DNA from: CAYQQU01 sp964419545
GTDB taxonomy: Bacteria; Bacteroidota; Bacteroidia; Chitinophagales; Saprospiraceae
Direction of reading: 5' to 3'
DNA length: 64,000 bases
NCBI GenBank assembly: GCA_964419545.1
Contig: CAYQQU010000018.1
Location: 22,120-86,119, forward strand
This document shows, piece by piece, positions 7,805 through 16,454 of the stretch (positions within the stretch are counted from its first letter, which is position 1; every line of letters starts with the position of its first letter). The notes beneath the pieces were generated by a model. That model ran no database searches, was not told the origin of the DNA, and saw only the letters and a list, made by a program, of their open reading frames with translations. The position numbers and the translations under genes are program-made.

Positions 7805-9367
7805 CTAAACGGGCGCATCCTTATCTTCTACCCTTAACGTCAGCACCGCCGCCAGCACCAGCGCCACCCCGCCGACGAACAAGGCGTAGATCGCTTCTCC
7901 TTCGAAGAAACCCCGCACGATGAAGCCCAAAATCGCGGCCGCCACGATCTGCGGGATCACGATGAAGAAGTTGAACACGCCCATGTAATATCCCATTTTG
8001 GAAGGCGGCAGCGCCCCCGTCAGAATAGCGTACGGCATACTGAGGATACTCGCCCAGGCGATACCCACGCCCACCATCGACAACAGCAGCAGGTTGGGCG
8101 CCTGGATCAGGTAGATGGAACTGAGGCCCGCCGCGCCCAGCACCAGGCAGACGGCGTGGGCGACCTTGCGGCTCGTACGCCTGGCCAGCACCGGCAGCAG
8201 GAAAGCCACCGCCGCCGCAATGCCGTTGTACACGGCAAAACAGACGCCCACCCAGTTGGCGCCCTCGTTGTACAAGGCTGAGGAAGTATCGGAAGTACCG
8301 TAGACGTGGCTGGTGACGCCCGCCGTGGTGTAGATCCACATGGCGAAGAGCGCAAACCAGGAAAAGAATTGCACCCAGGCCAGCTGCTTCATCGTGGGCG
8401 GCATATCCTGGAAGTCGTTCATGATGGTGACGAAGCCGTTTTCGTAGCGGCCGCGCTGCTGGAGCAGCCCCGAAAGGACCAGCAGCAGGCCGATGGCCAT
8501 CAAGCCAAAAGCCAGGATAAACAACTCTTTCTCCATATCCGCACGCGCCAGCCAGAACAGGAAGAAGCTCCCCGACAGCAAGAGTATGGCTCCCCTTCGC
8601 TGCTGCCGTCTGCCGTTCTCGGAAAAAGCCTCCGGCGTCTGGCGGGCCTTGGCGAATTCCTCTTTTTCCTGGTTGTCCTCAAAAGTCGCCATCTCTTCCG
8701 GCGAATATTCCCGGGACCGGAGCACCGTCCACAACACCGCCAGGAAGAAGACGATGCCGCCCAGGTAGAACGACCATTTTACCGAGTCGGGGACGATGCC
8801 GGCCGGCGCTTCGTTGGAAACGCCGAACCAATTGGTCAGCATCCAAGGCAGCATAGAAGCCACCACGGCGCCGAGGCCGATGAAGAAGCTCTGCATAGCG
8901 AAGCCGGCTGTGCGTTGCGACGACGGCAGGTTGTCGCCCACAAACGCCCGGAAGGGCTCCATGGAGATGTTGATGGAAGCGTCGAGTATCCACAGCATCC
9001 CCGCGGCCACCCACAGGAAAGGCGAATTGGGCATGATGAACAGAGCGACCGAAGCCAGAATGGCCCCTACCAGGAAGTACGGCCGGCGCCGCCCCAGCCG
9101 GTTCCAGGTCCGGTCGCTGAAATAACCGATGATGGGCTGTACGAGCAGGCCCGTCACCGGCGCCGCCACCCAGAGGATGGAGATCTCATCGACCCGGGCG
9201 CCCAGGGTCTCGAAGATGCGGCTCACGTTGGCGTTCTGCAGGGCGAAACCGAACTGGATGCCCAGGAAACCGAAGCTCATGTTCCAGATTTCCCAGAAAG
9301 TCAGCCGCGGCTTGGGCCTTAGCGTTACGGAAGGCTTATCGGCGGGAAAAGTCTGCGGTGTGTCCAT
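7805..9367 (-). CDS. MFS transporter, SLC45/GPH-like (maltose/maltodextrin uptake)
   Basis: 520 residues with about 12 membrane helices. Typical signatures: QNANVSRIFETLGA at helix 1, the loop QPIIGYFSDRTWNRLGRRRP between helices 2 and 3, and DASINISMEPFRAFVGDNLP. This family includes sucrose/maltose-proton symporters, and Bacteroidota members sit in maltose loci. It is 17 bp after the GH13 amylase gene and is the last gene of a five-gene minus-strand run. The substrate is inferred from context. Confidence 0.88.
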   Translation of the reverse strand: MDTPQTFPADKPSVTLRPKPRLTFWEIWNMSFGFLGIQFGFALQNANVSRIFETLGARVDEISILWVAAPVTGLLVQPIIGYFSDRTWNRLGRRRPYFLVGAILASVALFIMPNSPFLWVAAGMLWILDASINISMEPFRAFVGDNLPSSQRTAGFAMQSFFIGLGAVVASMLPWMLTNWFGVSNEAPAGIVPDSVKWSFYLGGIVFFLAVLWTVLRSREYSPEEMATFEDNQEKEEFAKARQTPEAFSENGRRQQRRGAILLLSGSFFLFWLARADMEKELFILAFGLMAIGLLLVLSGLLQQRGRYENGFVTIMNDFQDMPPTMKQLAWVQFFSWFALFAMWIYTTAGVTSHVYGTSDTSSALYNEGANWVGVCFAVYNGIAAAVAFLLPVLARRTSRKVAHAVCLVLGAAGLSSIYLIQAPNLLLLSMVGVGIAWASILSMPYAILTGALPPSKMGYYMGVFNFFIVIPQIVAAAILGFIVRGFFEGEAIYALFVGGVALVLAAVLTLRVEDKDAPV

Positions 9368-9384
9368 GTTTTATGTGGTTTACC

Positions 9385-10695
9385 TTATGCATTCGAAAGT
9401 AACACATAATCCCAAGCTTTCAATTTAAAGCGGGTATTTCTTTCCAGCTGTACGGTATTATCGGAAAATACGTCGCGGTAGCTGCCGTATATTGTTTCGA
9501 AGTCCAGCATTATTTCCCGTGCTTCTTTGCTCAGGTTGAGTACCACGACGCAGCGATCGCCCTCCTTTTCGCGAAAATAAGCATACACGGCATCGTCCTG
9601 TTCGGTGGGGATGCGCACGGGTTCGCCGCCGGCGGCGCCGTTGCCCAGGGCGCGATTGCGGTGTTTGAGGTCGAAGAGCGTCCGGTAAAATGCTTGTTGG
9701 GGCAGCGCCCGCCAGTCGATCTGATCCTTTTCGAAAAACTTCAGCCGGCGATCCAGGCCTGCCTCCTGCCCGCCGTAAAGCAGAGGCATGCCGCGGAAGG
9801 TGAAACAAAAGACGGTCATTGCCGCCGCGGCCGGCCCCAGGCGCTCGCGCACCGTTCCTTTCCAGCTGTTTTCATCGTGATTGGTGACGAACATCAGGTG
9901 GTAGCCCGGCCCGAAGCGCTGCCGGTCTTCGACCAGCCAGTGGTCGATGTCGGATAAGGCGGCCTTCCCGGCGGCGTATTGGTTCAGCAGGTGGTGGAAA
10001 GCCCAGCCGTAGGTGGTGCAGAACCAGCCTTCATTACGGTGTTCCGGCTGTTCGGCTTCGGCCAGCAGAAAAAGGTCGGAACGAAGGGCCCGCAGCCGGC
10101 TCGCCGCTTCGGCCCAGAAAAAACCGGGCGTCCGGCCGGCGACGTCGCAGCGAAATCCGTCGATGCCCGTTTCCGCTACCCAGAAGGCCATCGCATCGGT
10201 CATCTCCCGCCGCAGCTCCGGGTTGTCGTAATTCAGCGTCGCGATATCCGTCCAGCCAAAGGGCCTGCCGGTCAGCGGATCGATGGGCTCGATGAGCTCG
10301 CCCTGCTCATCGCGCAAATACCAGTCGGGATGGTCATCGAGCCAGGGATGGTCGCGACCGGTATGGCTGGGCACCCAGTCCATGATCACCCGCAGCCCGA
10401 CACCGTGGATGGCGGCCACCAGTTCCTTGAAGGCCGCCATATCGCCCAGCTGCGGGTTCACGGTGCGGTAGTCGGCCACTGCATAACAGCTGCCGAGCAG
10501 GCCCTTACGGCCCCGTACGCTGATCGGAAAGACGGGCATCAGCCACAGGATATCGACCCCTAGGTCGACCAGCCGCGGCAGATGGGGGGCAAAAGCCCGC
10601 AGGGTGCCGGCAGCCGTATATTGGCGGATGTTGACTTCGTACATAACGGCGCGATCGGCCCAGTGCGGACAGGCGCCGCGGTCGGTAGGTTCCAT
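9385..10695 (-). CDS. GH13 alpha-amylase family glycosidase, cytoplasmic
   Basis: 436 residues without signal peptide. GH13 conserved regions are present: DWVPSHTG (region I), GFRCDVAG with nucleophile Asp 184, LLAEAE with the acid/base likely Glu 213, and TNHDENSW with Asp 274. The small C-terminal beta domain includes VVLNLSKEAREI. It should cleave imported maltodextrins to glucose and maltose for the phosphorylase encoded upstream. The usual starch-binding modules are absent. Confidence 0.92.
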   Translation of the reverse strand: MEPTDRGACPHWADRAVMYEVNIRQYTAAGTLRAFAPHLPRLVDLGVDILWLMPVFPISVRGRKGLLGSCYAVADYRTVNPQLGDMAAFKELVAAIHGVGLRVIMDWVPSHTGRDHPWLDDHPDWYLRDEQGELIEPIDPLTGRPFGWTDIATLNYDNPELRREMTDAMAFWVAETGIDGFRCDVAGRTPGFFWAEAASRLRALRSDLFLLAEAEQPEHRNEGWFCTTYGWAFHHLLNQYAAGKAALSDIDHWLVEDRQRFGPGYHLMFVTNHDENSWKGTVRERLGPAAAAMTVFCFTFRGMPLLYGGQEAGLDRRLKFFEKDQIDWRALPQQAFYRTLFDLKHRNRALGNGAAGGEPVRIPTEQDDAVYAYFREKEGDRCVVVLNLSKEAREIMLDFETIYGSYRDVFSDNTVQLERNTRFKLKAWDYVLLSNA

Positions 10696-10801
10696 AACGG
10701 TTGCTTCCTTTTGCTGACGGACCGGCAGTGAACCCGATCCCCATTCTCAACGGCCACAAAAGGGAAGAAAGTTTCGGGGGGGGGGTAGTCTTTGGTTTTT
10801 A

Positions 10802-10845
10802 GTCTTTGGTCTTTGGCTGTCCCAAGAGCGCCAAAGACCAAAGAC
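10802..10845. terminator. 16-bp perfect-stem hairpin of CTTTGG repeats
   Basis: GTCTTTGGTCTTTGGC at 10802-10817 pairs perfectly with 10830-10845 around a 12-nt loop. It lies between the lipoprotein and amylase genes and may end or stabilise the transcript. There is no clean U-tract on either side. The left-arm motif recurs at 22511-22530. Confidence 0.45.
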
Positions 10846-10857
10846 CAAAAACTACCC

Positions 10858-11409
10858 CTACTGCAACCCATACTGCTCTTTCGTCGGCATGGTCAGCAGG
10901 TTGTCCAGTTTGGACATGATGCCGCGGGAACTGGTGTAGGTGGAAGAGCCGACCCAGGACGCTTCTGTGCCCGACGCGTTGATCTGGATTTTCCATTCGC
11001 CGTCGTGGGCGTCGTTTTCGGCGTCGAAGATGACGTAGGGATCGCCTTTTTCCATGTACATGCGCCAGGAGCCCCGGCTTTTCTGTTCCTGCCAGATCCC
11101 CGTCTCGAAGGTGCCGTCGGGGTGGAGGTTCCACCAGCGGCCTTTGTTGGCGAGGTACACCTGCCGGTCGTTATCGGGGTTGACCCAGTGCTCCACCACC
11201 CAGTAGTTGTTGGTCAGTGATTGCACGAGGGGCGAATTTCCGGGATTGGTCGGCGCCGCCGCGGAGCCGCCCTGGGCGAGCGCGGCGTCCCGGGCGTCCT
11301 GCGCCGGTGCTTCGGTCGCCGGGCTTTCCGCGTCATTCGTTTCCTTAGGCTCTCCCTGGCAGGCCGCCAGCAGGAGGATCAATAATCCAAGCCATCCTAT
11401 CTGTTTCAT
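10858..11409 (-). CDS. Small lipoprotein of unknown function
   Basis: 183 residues with a lipoprotein signal (LILLLAACQG, Cys 17), then an Ala/Pro/Glu-rich linker to about residue 60. A single beta-rich domain of about 120 residues follows: NYWVVEHWVNPDN, WNLHPDGTFETGIWQEQ and SRGSWRMY. The WNL.PDGTF...G pattern resembles lipocalin-like domains of Bacteroidota lipoproteins, but this is weak. It sits inside the maltose operon between GH65 and GH13, so an accessory role at the envelope is possible; function is unknown. Confidence 0.75.
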   Translation of the reverse strand: MKQIGWLGLLILLLAACQGEPKETNDAESPATEAPAQDARDAALAQGGSAAAPTNPGNSPLVQSLTNNYWVVEHWVNPDNDRQVYLANKGRWWNLHPDGTFETGIWQEQKSRGSWRMYMEKGDPYVIFDAENDAHDGEWKIQINASGTEASWVGSSTYTSSRGIMSKLDNLLTMPTKEQYGLQ

Positions 11410-11511
11410 ATCATCACATTTTTGCAGGGGCCCGGGAGCGATCAGCGCTTGTGCTTCCCCCGGTATCCCCTATTCGGCTACTGAAACTTTTCTGTGATCA
11501 ATAGGGCCAGG

Positions 11512-13821
11512 TCAGTGCTTCAACGCCAGTTTCTTCCCCGGTCCGACATCCTGGGCCTTTCCGTACAACACGATGCGCACCGGACGGTCGGAGTGGTTGT
11601 GCAGCTTCGTTTCCTGCTGGTCGACCATTACCTGGAGGATGGCGTTGCGGAAGCGGATCTTAAAAGTGTACGAGCGCCATTGTTCCGGGATGAAAGGCTG
11701 AAAATGCAGGGTGTCGTCCCATACGCGCATCCCGCCGAAGCCTTTGACGAAAGCCAGCCAGGTGCCGGCCATGCTGGTGATGTGGCAGCCGTCTTCCGTA
11801 TCGTTATTGTAATCGTCGAGGTCGAGGCGGGCGGTGCGCAGATACATCTCATAGGCTTTTTCTTCTTTGCCGAGTTTGGCGGCGAGTACGGCGTGGACGC
11901 AGGGAGAGAGCGACGACTCGTGGACCGTGCGCGGCTCGTAGAAGTCGAAGTTGCGGCGCAGCGTATCCTCGTCGAAATGGTCTTCGAAGAAATACAGGCC
12001 CTGCAGTACGTCAGCCTGCTTGATAAAGCAGGAGCGCAGGATGCGGTCCCACGACCAGTTCTGATTCAGCGGCCGCTGATCTTCGGGGAGTTGGTCGACC
12101 GTAAGCAGCTCTTTGTCCAGGTAGCCTTCCTGTTGCAGGAAGATGCCGCGTTCTTCATCCGCCGGGAAGTACATATTGTCGATGATCTCCTGCCAGCGAT
12201 TTTTCTCGGTATATTCGTAGAACTTGACCTTTTCTTCGAGGGCGGCAAATCTATCGGGCGCTTTCTGTTTGACGTATTCGATGGTTTCGATGGCGTAGCG
12301 CAGGCACCAGACGGCGATGTAGTTGGTATACCAGTTGTTGTTGATGTTGTTCTCGTACTCGTTGGGGCCGGTCACGCCGTGCATCACGAACTTTTGCTTG
12401 GGTTCGGCGAAGTGCACCCGCTGCGCCCAGAAGCGCGCGATGCCGATGAGCACCTCCAGGCCGTAGTCAACCAGGTATTCCCGGTTGCCGGTATAGCGGA
12501 CGTAATCGTAAATAGCATAGGCGATGGCGCCGTTGCGGTGGATCTCTTCGAAGGTGATCTCCCATTCGTTATGGCTTTCCTCGCCGTTCATGGTCACCAT
12601 AGGATAGAGGGCGGCGCCGTCTTTGAAGCCGAGCTTCTCCGCGTTCTCGATGGCCTTTTCCAGGTGTTTGTACCGGTAAATAAGCAGGTTGCGGGCAACG
12701 TGTTCGTCGGCGGTGGCCAGGTAAAAAGGAAAGCAGTAGGCCTCCGTATCCCAGTAGGTGCTTCCGCCGTACTTTTCGCCGGTAAATCCTTTGGGACCGA
12801 TATTGAGGCGTTCGTCTTCGCCGGTATAGGTCTGGTACAGCTGGAAGATGTTGAAGCGGATGCCCTGCTGCGCCGCCACGTCGCCTTCGATAGTGATGTC
12901 GGCTTCCTCCCATTTGCGGGCCCAGGCGGCGGCCTGTTCTTCCATCAGCTGATCGAAGCCTTTGTCGAAGGCGTCTTTCACGGCTTCTTTGCACCGGTCC
13001 ATCAGCTCGCTTTTGTCGTGGTTCAGCGAGCTGACGTTGGCCGCGTATTTATAGATTACCGTTTCTTCCCCTTCGTGCCCGGGCAGGTCGACGCTGCAGC
13101 CGACGTACTTTTCGCGCTGCAGGCGATAGGAGTTGAAGTCGACCGCTTCGCCGTTCTGGTAGATCGCGAATTTCATTCCGGTACACACCTGGAAAGCGGT
13201 CTTTTTCGTTTCGGCGAGTACAAAGCCGGAGCGGCGTTTCACTTTGGTTTCCACCTCCACCCAGAATTTCTCTTCCCAGTTGGCGTCCTCGTTTTCTACG
13301 TCTGCATCGACGTAAGGGGTAATGGCCAGGGTGCCCGAGAAGTTGAGCGGCGTGAGGGCGTAGCGGATGGCGCCCACCTGGTCGTCGACGATGCTGCAGA
13401 AGCGGCGCGAGGCGACTTGCACTTCTTTGCCGCTCTTCATCCGCGCGGTGAAGGTGCGTTCCAGGTAGCCTTCCTGCATGTTAAGCACCCGCCGGAAGTC
13501 GGTGACCTCACACTCGTGCAGGTCGAGCGCTTCGCCGTCGATCTTGATGTCGATGCCGATCCAGTTGGCGGCGTTGAGTACTTTGGCAAAATACTCGGGA
13601 TAGCCGATTTTCCACCAGCCTACTTTTGTCTTATCGGGATAATAGATGCCGGCTACGTAGGAGCCCTGCAGGCTGTCGCCGCTGTATTGTTCTTCGAAGT
13701 TGGCGCGCTGGCCCATACGGCCGTTGCCGATACTGAAGATGCTCTCGGAATTGCGGTTGTATTCGGGACGAAAACCTTCCTCGATGATGCACCATTCGTC
13801 GTGCTTGACGTAATTTTTCAT
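11512..13821 (-). CDS. GH65 maltose phosphorylase
   Basis: 769 residues, normal for the family. It converts maltose plus phosphate to glucose and beta-glucose-1-phosphate. Visible: N-terminal beta-sandwich (SIGNGRMGQRANFEEQYSG), the (alpha/alpha)6 barrel with WDTEAYCFPFYL, and VTGPNEYENN with catalytic acid Glu 488. C-terminal GCHITSMAGTWLAFVKGFGG contributes to the phosphate site. Maltose phosphorylase is favoured over trehalose or kojibiose phosphorylase because beta-phosphoglucomutase lies 26 bp upstream and other maltodextrin genes follow. Confidence 0.92.
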   Translation of the reverse strand: MKNYVKHDEWCIIEEGFRPEYNRNSESIFSIGNGRMGQRANFEEQYSGDSLQGSYVAGIYYPDKTKVGWWKIGYPEYFAKVLNAANWIGIDIKIDGEALDLHECEVTDFRRVLNMQEGYLERTFTARMKSGKEVQVASRRFCSIVDDQVGAIRYALTPLNFSGTLAITPYVDADVENEDANWEEKFWVEVETKVKRRSGFVLAETKKTAFQVCTGMKFAIYQNGEAVDFNSYRLQREKYVGCSVDLPGHEGEETVIYKYAANVSSLNHDKSELMDRCKEAVKDAFDKGFDQLMEEQAAAWARKWEEADITIEGDVAAQQGIRFNIFQLYQTYTGEDERLNIGPKGFTGEKYGGSTYWDTEAYCFPFYLATADEHVARNLLIYRYKHLEKAIENAEKLGFKDGAALYPMVTMNGEESHNEWEITFEEIHRNGAIAYAIYDYVRYTGNREYLVDYGLEVLIGIARFWAQRVHFAEPKQKFVMHGVTGPNEYENNINNNWYTNYIAVWCLRYAIETIEYVKQKAPDRFAALEEKVKFYEYTEKNRWQEIIDNMYFPADEERGIFLQQEGYLDKELLTVDQLPEDQRPLNQNWSWDRILRSCFIKQADVLQGLYFFEDHFDEDTLRRNFDFYEPRTVHESSLSPCVHAVLAAKLGKEEKAYEMYLRTARLDLDDYNNDTEDGCHITSMAGTWLAFVKGFGGMRVWDDTLHFQPFIPEQWRSYTFKIRFRNAILQVMVDQQETKLHNHSDRPVRIVLYGKAQDVGPGKKLALKH

Positions 13822-13847
13822 GGTCTTAAATTATGGATGGGTTCTGG

Positions 13848-14510
13848 TTATTGCGCCGTTGCGGTGACTGCCGCCGCCACCGATTCGAATGTCTGTCCGA
13901 TAAAATCGGGGATTACCAGGTGGGCGGCGCCCAGGTGGTCGGCGCGGCCGATCCCCACCGCGTAGAATCCGCCGCGCAGGGCCGCTTCCACGCCGCTGGC
14001 GGCGTCTTCGAAGACGATGCAGGTCTCCGGCGCGAGCTTCATGGCTTCGGCGCCCAGCTGAAACACCTGCGGGTCGGGTTTGCTGCGCGTGATCTGGTTG
14101 CCGTCGATGATCACCTCGAAGCGGTCGGACAGCCCGATGTACTGCATCACGGCCGGCGCGTTGCGGCTGCTGGAGCCCACCGCCATGCGAATGCCGTTGG
14201 CCTCCAGGTCGTCCAGAAAAGGCGCTACCCCTTCGAGGATATCGGCGGGCGTCATTTGGGCGATCAGCTCCTTGTACCACTCGTTCTTCCGGGTAGCCAG
14301 TGCTTTCTTCTCGGCCTCCGTTTTGGCGATGCCGCCCCAGCCCAGGATGATTTCCAGCGACTCCATGCGGCCTACCCCTTTGAGAGATTCGTTCTTTTCT
14401 TCGCCGAAATCAAACCCCAGCTCGTTGGCCAGGCGGCGCCACGCTTGAAAATGGAACTTTGCGGTATCGACGATGACGCCGTCCAGGTCAAAAATGCAGG
14501 CTTTGATCAT
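13848..14510 (-). CDS. pgmB: Beta-phosphoglucomutase
   Basis: 220-residue HAD-family enzyme that converts beta-glucose-1-phosphate to glucose-6-phosphate. The nucleophile motif FDLDGVIVDT carries Asp 8 and Asp 10. Then come KGVGRMESLEIIL, which contacts substrate, VGSSSRNAP (motif II), SKPDPQVF with Lys, and FEDAASGVEAA (motif III). It is first in the operon before the GH65 gene, which makes its substrate. The only visible lead sequence is AT-rich DNA without an exact -7 box. Confidence 0.94.
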   Translation of the reverse strand: MIKACIFDLDGVIVDTAKFHFQAWRRLANELGFDFGEEKNESLKGVGRMESLEIILGWGGIAKTEAEKKALATRKNEWYKELIAQMTPADILEGVAPFLDDLEANGIRMAVGSSSRNAPAVMQYIGLSDRFEVIIDGNQITRSKPDPQVFQLGAEAMKLAPETCIVFEDAASGVEAALRGGFYAVGIGRADHLGAAHLVIPDFIGQTFESVAAAVTATAQ

Positions 14511-14896
14511 GGTTGTCGTTTGAGTGATCAGGCGCTAAGTTAACGTCAATTCGGGAATAAAAAAAGATGGCATAAATGAATCGCTGTTGATTACCAGTTC
14601 TTTACTTCTGAGCCTGAATTTCCTGGTTTTTTATCCGGCAACGCGAGGCGACGAAGGGCGGATTTTCCGTCGTACTTGGATTAACCCGGATTATTCATGA
14701 ATTGAAGTTAAAATGTCCCCATTTGAGCAAAACGGCGGCTTTCGGGCGTTTTTCCTAACAAGAAAAGCGATCCTGTCGTTTTTTTGATAGTGTTTTCATT
14801 TGTCAGGCCTCCGCTGCCGGCTTTGGTGCGGGGGCTTCTTTTTTGGGCCGCCAAAGACTATAGCCGAAGCCGAATTCACCACACTTGTTTTAACCC
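14511..14896. other. 386-bp intergenic region
   Basis: No ORF is convincing here. It holds AT-rich DNA upstream of pgmB. Near 14798-14840 is a G-U-containing hairpin (AGGCCTCCGC against GCGGGGGCTT, then six T) that would work as a plus-strand terminator, although no plus-strand gene precedes it. Confidence 0.5.
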
Positions 14897-15979
14897 TTAC
14901 TTTACCAACCCCGGAATCGCCTCGCCGGCTTCGTACCGGTGCCCTTCGTAGGTAAAGCCCAGCGCTTTGGCGACGGTGGCGGCCACCTGGTTCTGATAGA
15001 GTTGCTGATCGTCGGTGACGACGCCGCGGGCCGGCACCTTGGGGCCGATGGCGGCGACCCATATTTCATCGGAGCCCTCATAAGTAGTGCCGTGGCTTTT
15101 CCAGGCCGTCATCGGCGAGTGGCCGCGGCCGTGATCGGTGGTGATGATGAGGGTGGTGTTGTCTTTGTAGAACGGATCCTGCTGGATATAATCCCAGAGG
15201 GCCGCGATCCAGCGGTCGGTCTGATGGGCCGACTTGAGGTACTGATCGTATTTGCCGTCGTGCGCAAAATCGTCGGTCTCTCCGTAGGCGATGTAGACGA
15301 CTTTCGGGTGGTGCTTTTTGACGTATTCCATCATGTAGTTATGCGTGAAGGCGTCGAGGCGTACGGTCGTCCAGGGGCTGGGGATCTGGTCCTGAAAATC
15401 GTTGAGCAACTGTTCCGTATAGGTCAGGTACTCGTCTTCGGCTTTGCGAAAGCCGGCATTGACGGGAATGCCGCTCCGCCGGTCGTTGATGATGTAGGGG
15501 AAGACGTCCCAGGAAGCGAAGGCGGCTACTTTTCCCGCGTATTCGGGCATCTCGTTGAGCCATTCCAGTATCGTTCTGTTCTCGTTGTAGATCTTCCGAT
15601 TGGACGTCACCCCCGGGTCGCTGTAGCCGCAGAGGATCTCGTTGTACCCGGGATAGGAAAACCAAAAGCGGTTGGCGCAGTTGACTTTATTGCCTTCCCA
15701 GCGGTTGCCGTAAAGCTGGCCTTGCTCAGCTACGATCGACCAAAACCAGGGCATCAGTTTCTGCCGGGCCGTTTCGGGTGTAGGGGCGCTGAATCGCTGC
15801 ATCACCCCTTCTTTGTCTTTGGTCAGTTCCGGGTTGTTCATCATGCTGTCGACGGCGCCGCCGTACAGTTCTTGCCAGCGCAGGCCGTCAAAGGTGATCA
15901 GGAAAACGTTTTCGGCAGGTTGACCGAAGGCGGTGTTCATCGCCAGCCCGGCGAAAAAGAGGAGGGTGAGAAATCGCAT
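14897..15979 (-). CDS. Secreted alkaline-phosphatase-superfamily protein (nucleotide pyrophosphatase/phosphodiesterase-like)
   Basis: 360 residues from Met at 15979, chosen because it gives a clean signal peptide (MRFLTLLFFAGLAMNTAFG); an upstream Met at 16006 would add nine polar residues. Metal-site motifs: LITFDGLRWQELYGG, YGETDDFAHDG and ITTDHGRGH. The catalytic Thr/Ser segment is not obvious in the usual place (NRFWFSYPGYNEILCG is the best candidate). The superfamily hydrolyses phosphate or sulphate esters; the substrate cannot be named. It is likely periplasmic. Confidence 0.8.
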   Translation of the reverse strand: MRFLTLLFFAGLAMNTAFGQPAENVFLITFDGLRWQELYGGAVDSMMNNPELTKDKEGVMQRFSAPTPETARQKLMPWFWSIVAEQGQLYGNRWEGNKVNCANRFWFSYPGYNEILCGYSDPGVTSNRKIYNENRTILEWLNEMPEYAGKVAAFASWDVFPYIINDRRSGIPVNAGFRKAEDEYLTYTEQLLNDFQDQIPSPWTTVRLDAFTHNYMMEYVKKHHPKVVYIAYGETDDFAHDGKYDQYLKSAHQTDRWIAALWDYIQQDPFYKDNTTLIITTDHGRGHSPMTAWKSHGTTYEGSDEIWVAAIGPKVPARGVVTDDQQLYQNQVAATVAKALGFTYEGHRYEAGEAIPGLVK

Positions 15980-16454
15980 GGTGGTTTTGTTTGCTTCGGA
16001 CGGCAAATTAAGGGCATGCCGGGGGATGGACGCATTTTGGAGGTTAAGTATTTGTAAAAAATGGGCAACCTCCTGCTGGCACCCGGATTGAAAGCTCTGG
16101 GCCTGAAAAGCCTGAAGGTTTAATCAAAAAGAAGCCGGCAAAATAAAATTCACGCAAGCCAAAAGTTGACTTATATGCAACGATTGCCGTCCAACCAGGA
16201 AGCCGATGATGAGCTGAATATCGTACGGTGCTGACTGGGAAAATTCGGACCTGAGGTATTGAATTCTCGCATCGATTCACCGCTTTTCCCAAAGTTGAAT
16301 ATTTCCTGTTTCCGGGGGTAATTTCTACTCTACTCCCGACCGGAAGCACAATAAGGGTCGGGCGATCAGGAAAAAAGTCATCCCGAAAACTTGCCGGAAA
16401 TCCACCCGGTCAGAAAATTATTTTTCAAATTTTCGGGATAACTCCGTTGTCGAC
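15980..16454. other. 475-bp intergenic region without a supported gene
   Basis: AT-richer than its flanks. A 101-codon minus-strand ORF (16044-16349) has no recognisable domain or protein-like composition and is not called. A terminator-like hairpin for the upstream peptidase gene lies at 16371-16439. Confidence 0.5.
16371..16439 (-). terminator. Terminator-like hairpin after the M49-like peptidase gene
   Basis: ATCCCGAAAA at 16380-16389 pairs with TTTTCGGGAT at 16430-16439. On the minus strand the second arm runs into GACTTTTTTCC. The 40-nt loop contains a smaller CCGG-based stem. It lies just after the stop at 16455. Confidence 0.5.

Noticed and set aside
11494..13965. 823-codon plus-strand ORF antisense to the GH65 gene
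   Set aside because: It mirrors the real GH65 reading frame, has no domain and a hydrophobic shadow composition; GH65 motifs on the minus strand are unambiguous.
16044..16349. 101-codon minus-strand ORF in the intergenic region
   Set aside because: No similarity, odd composition and AT-rich DNA; not enough to call a gene.
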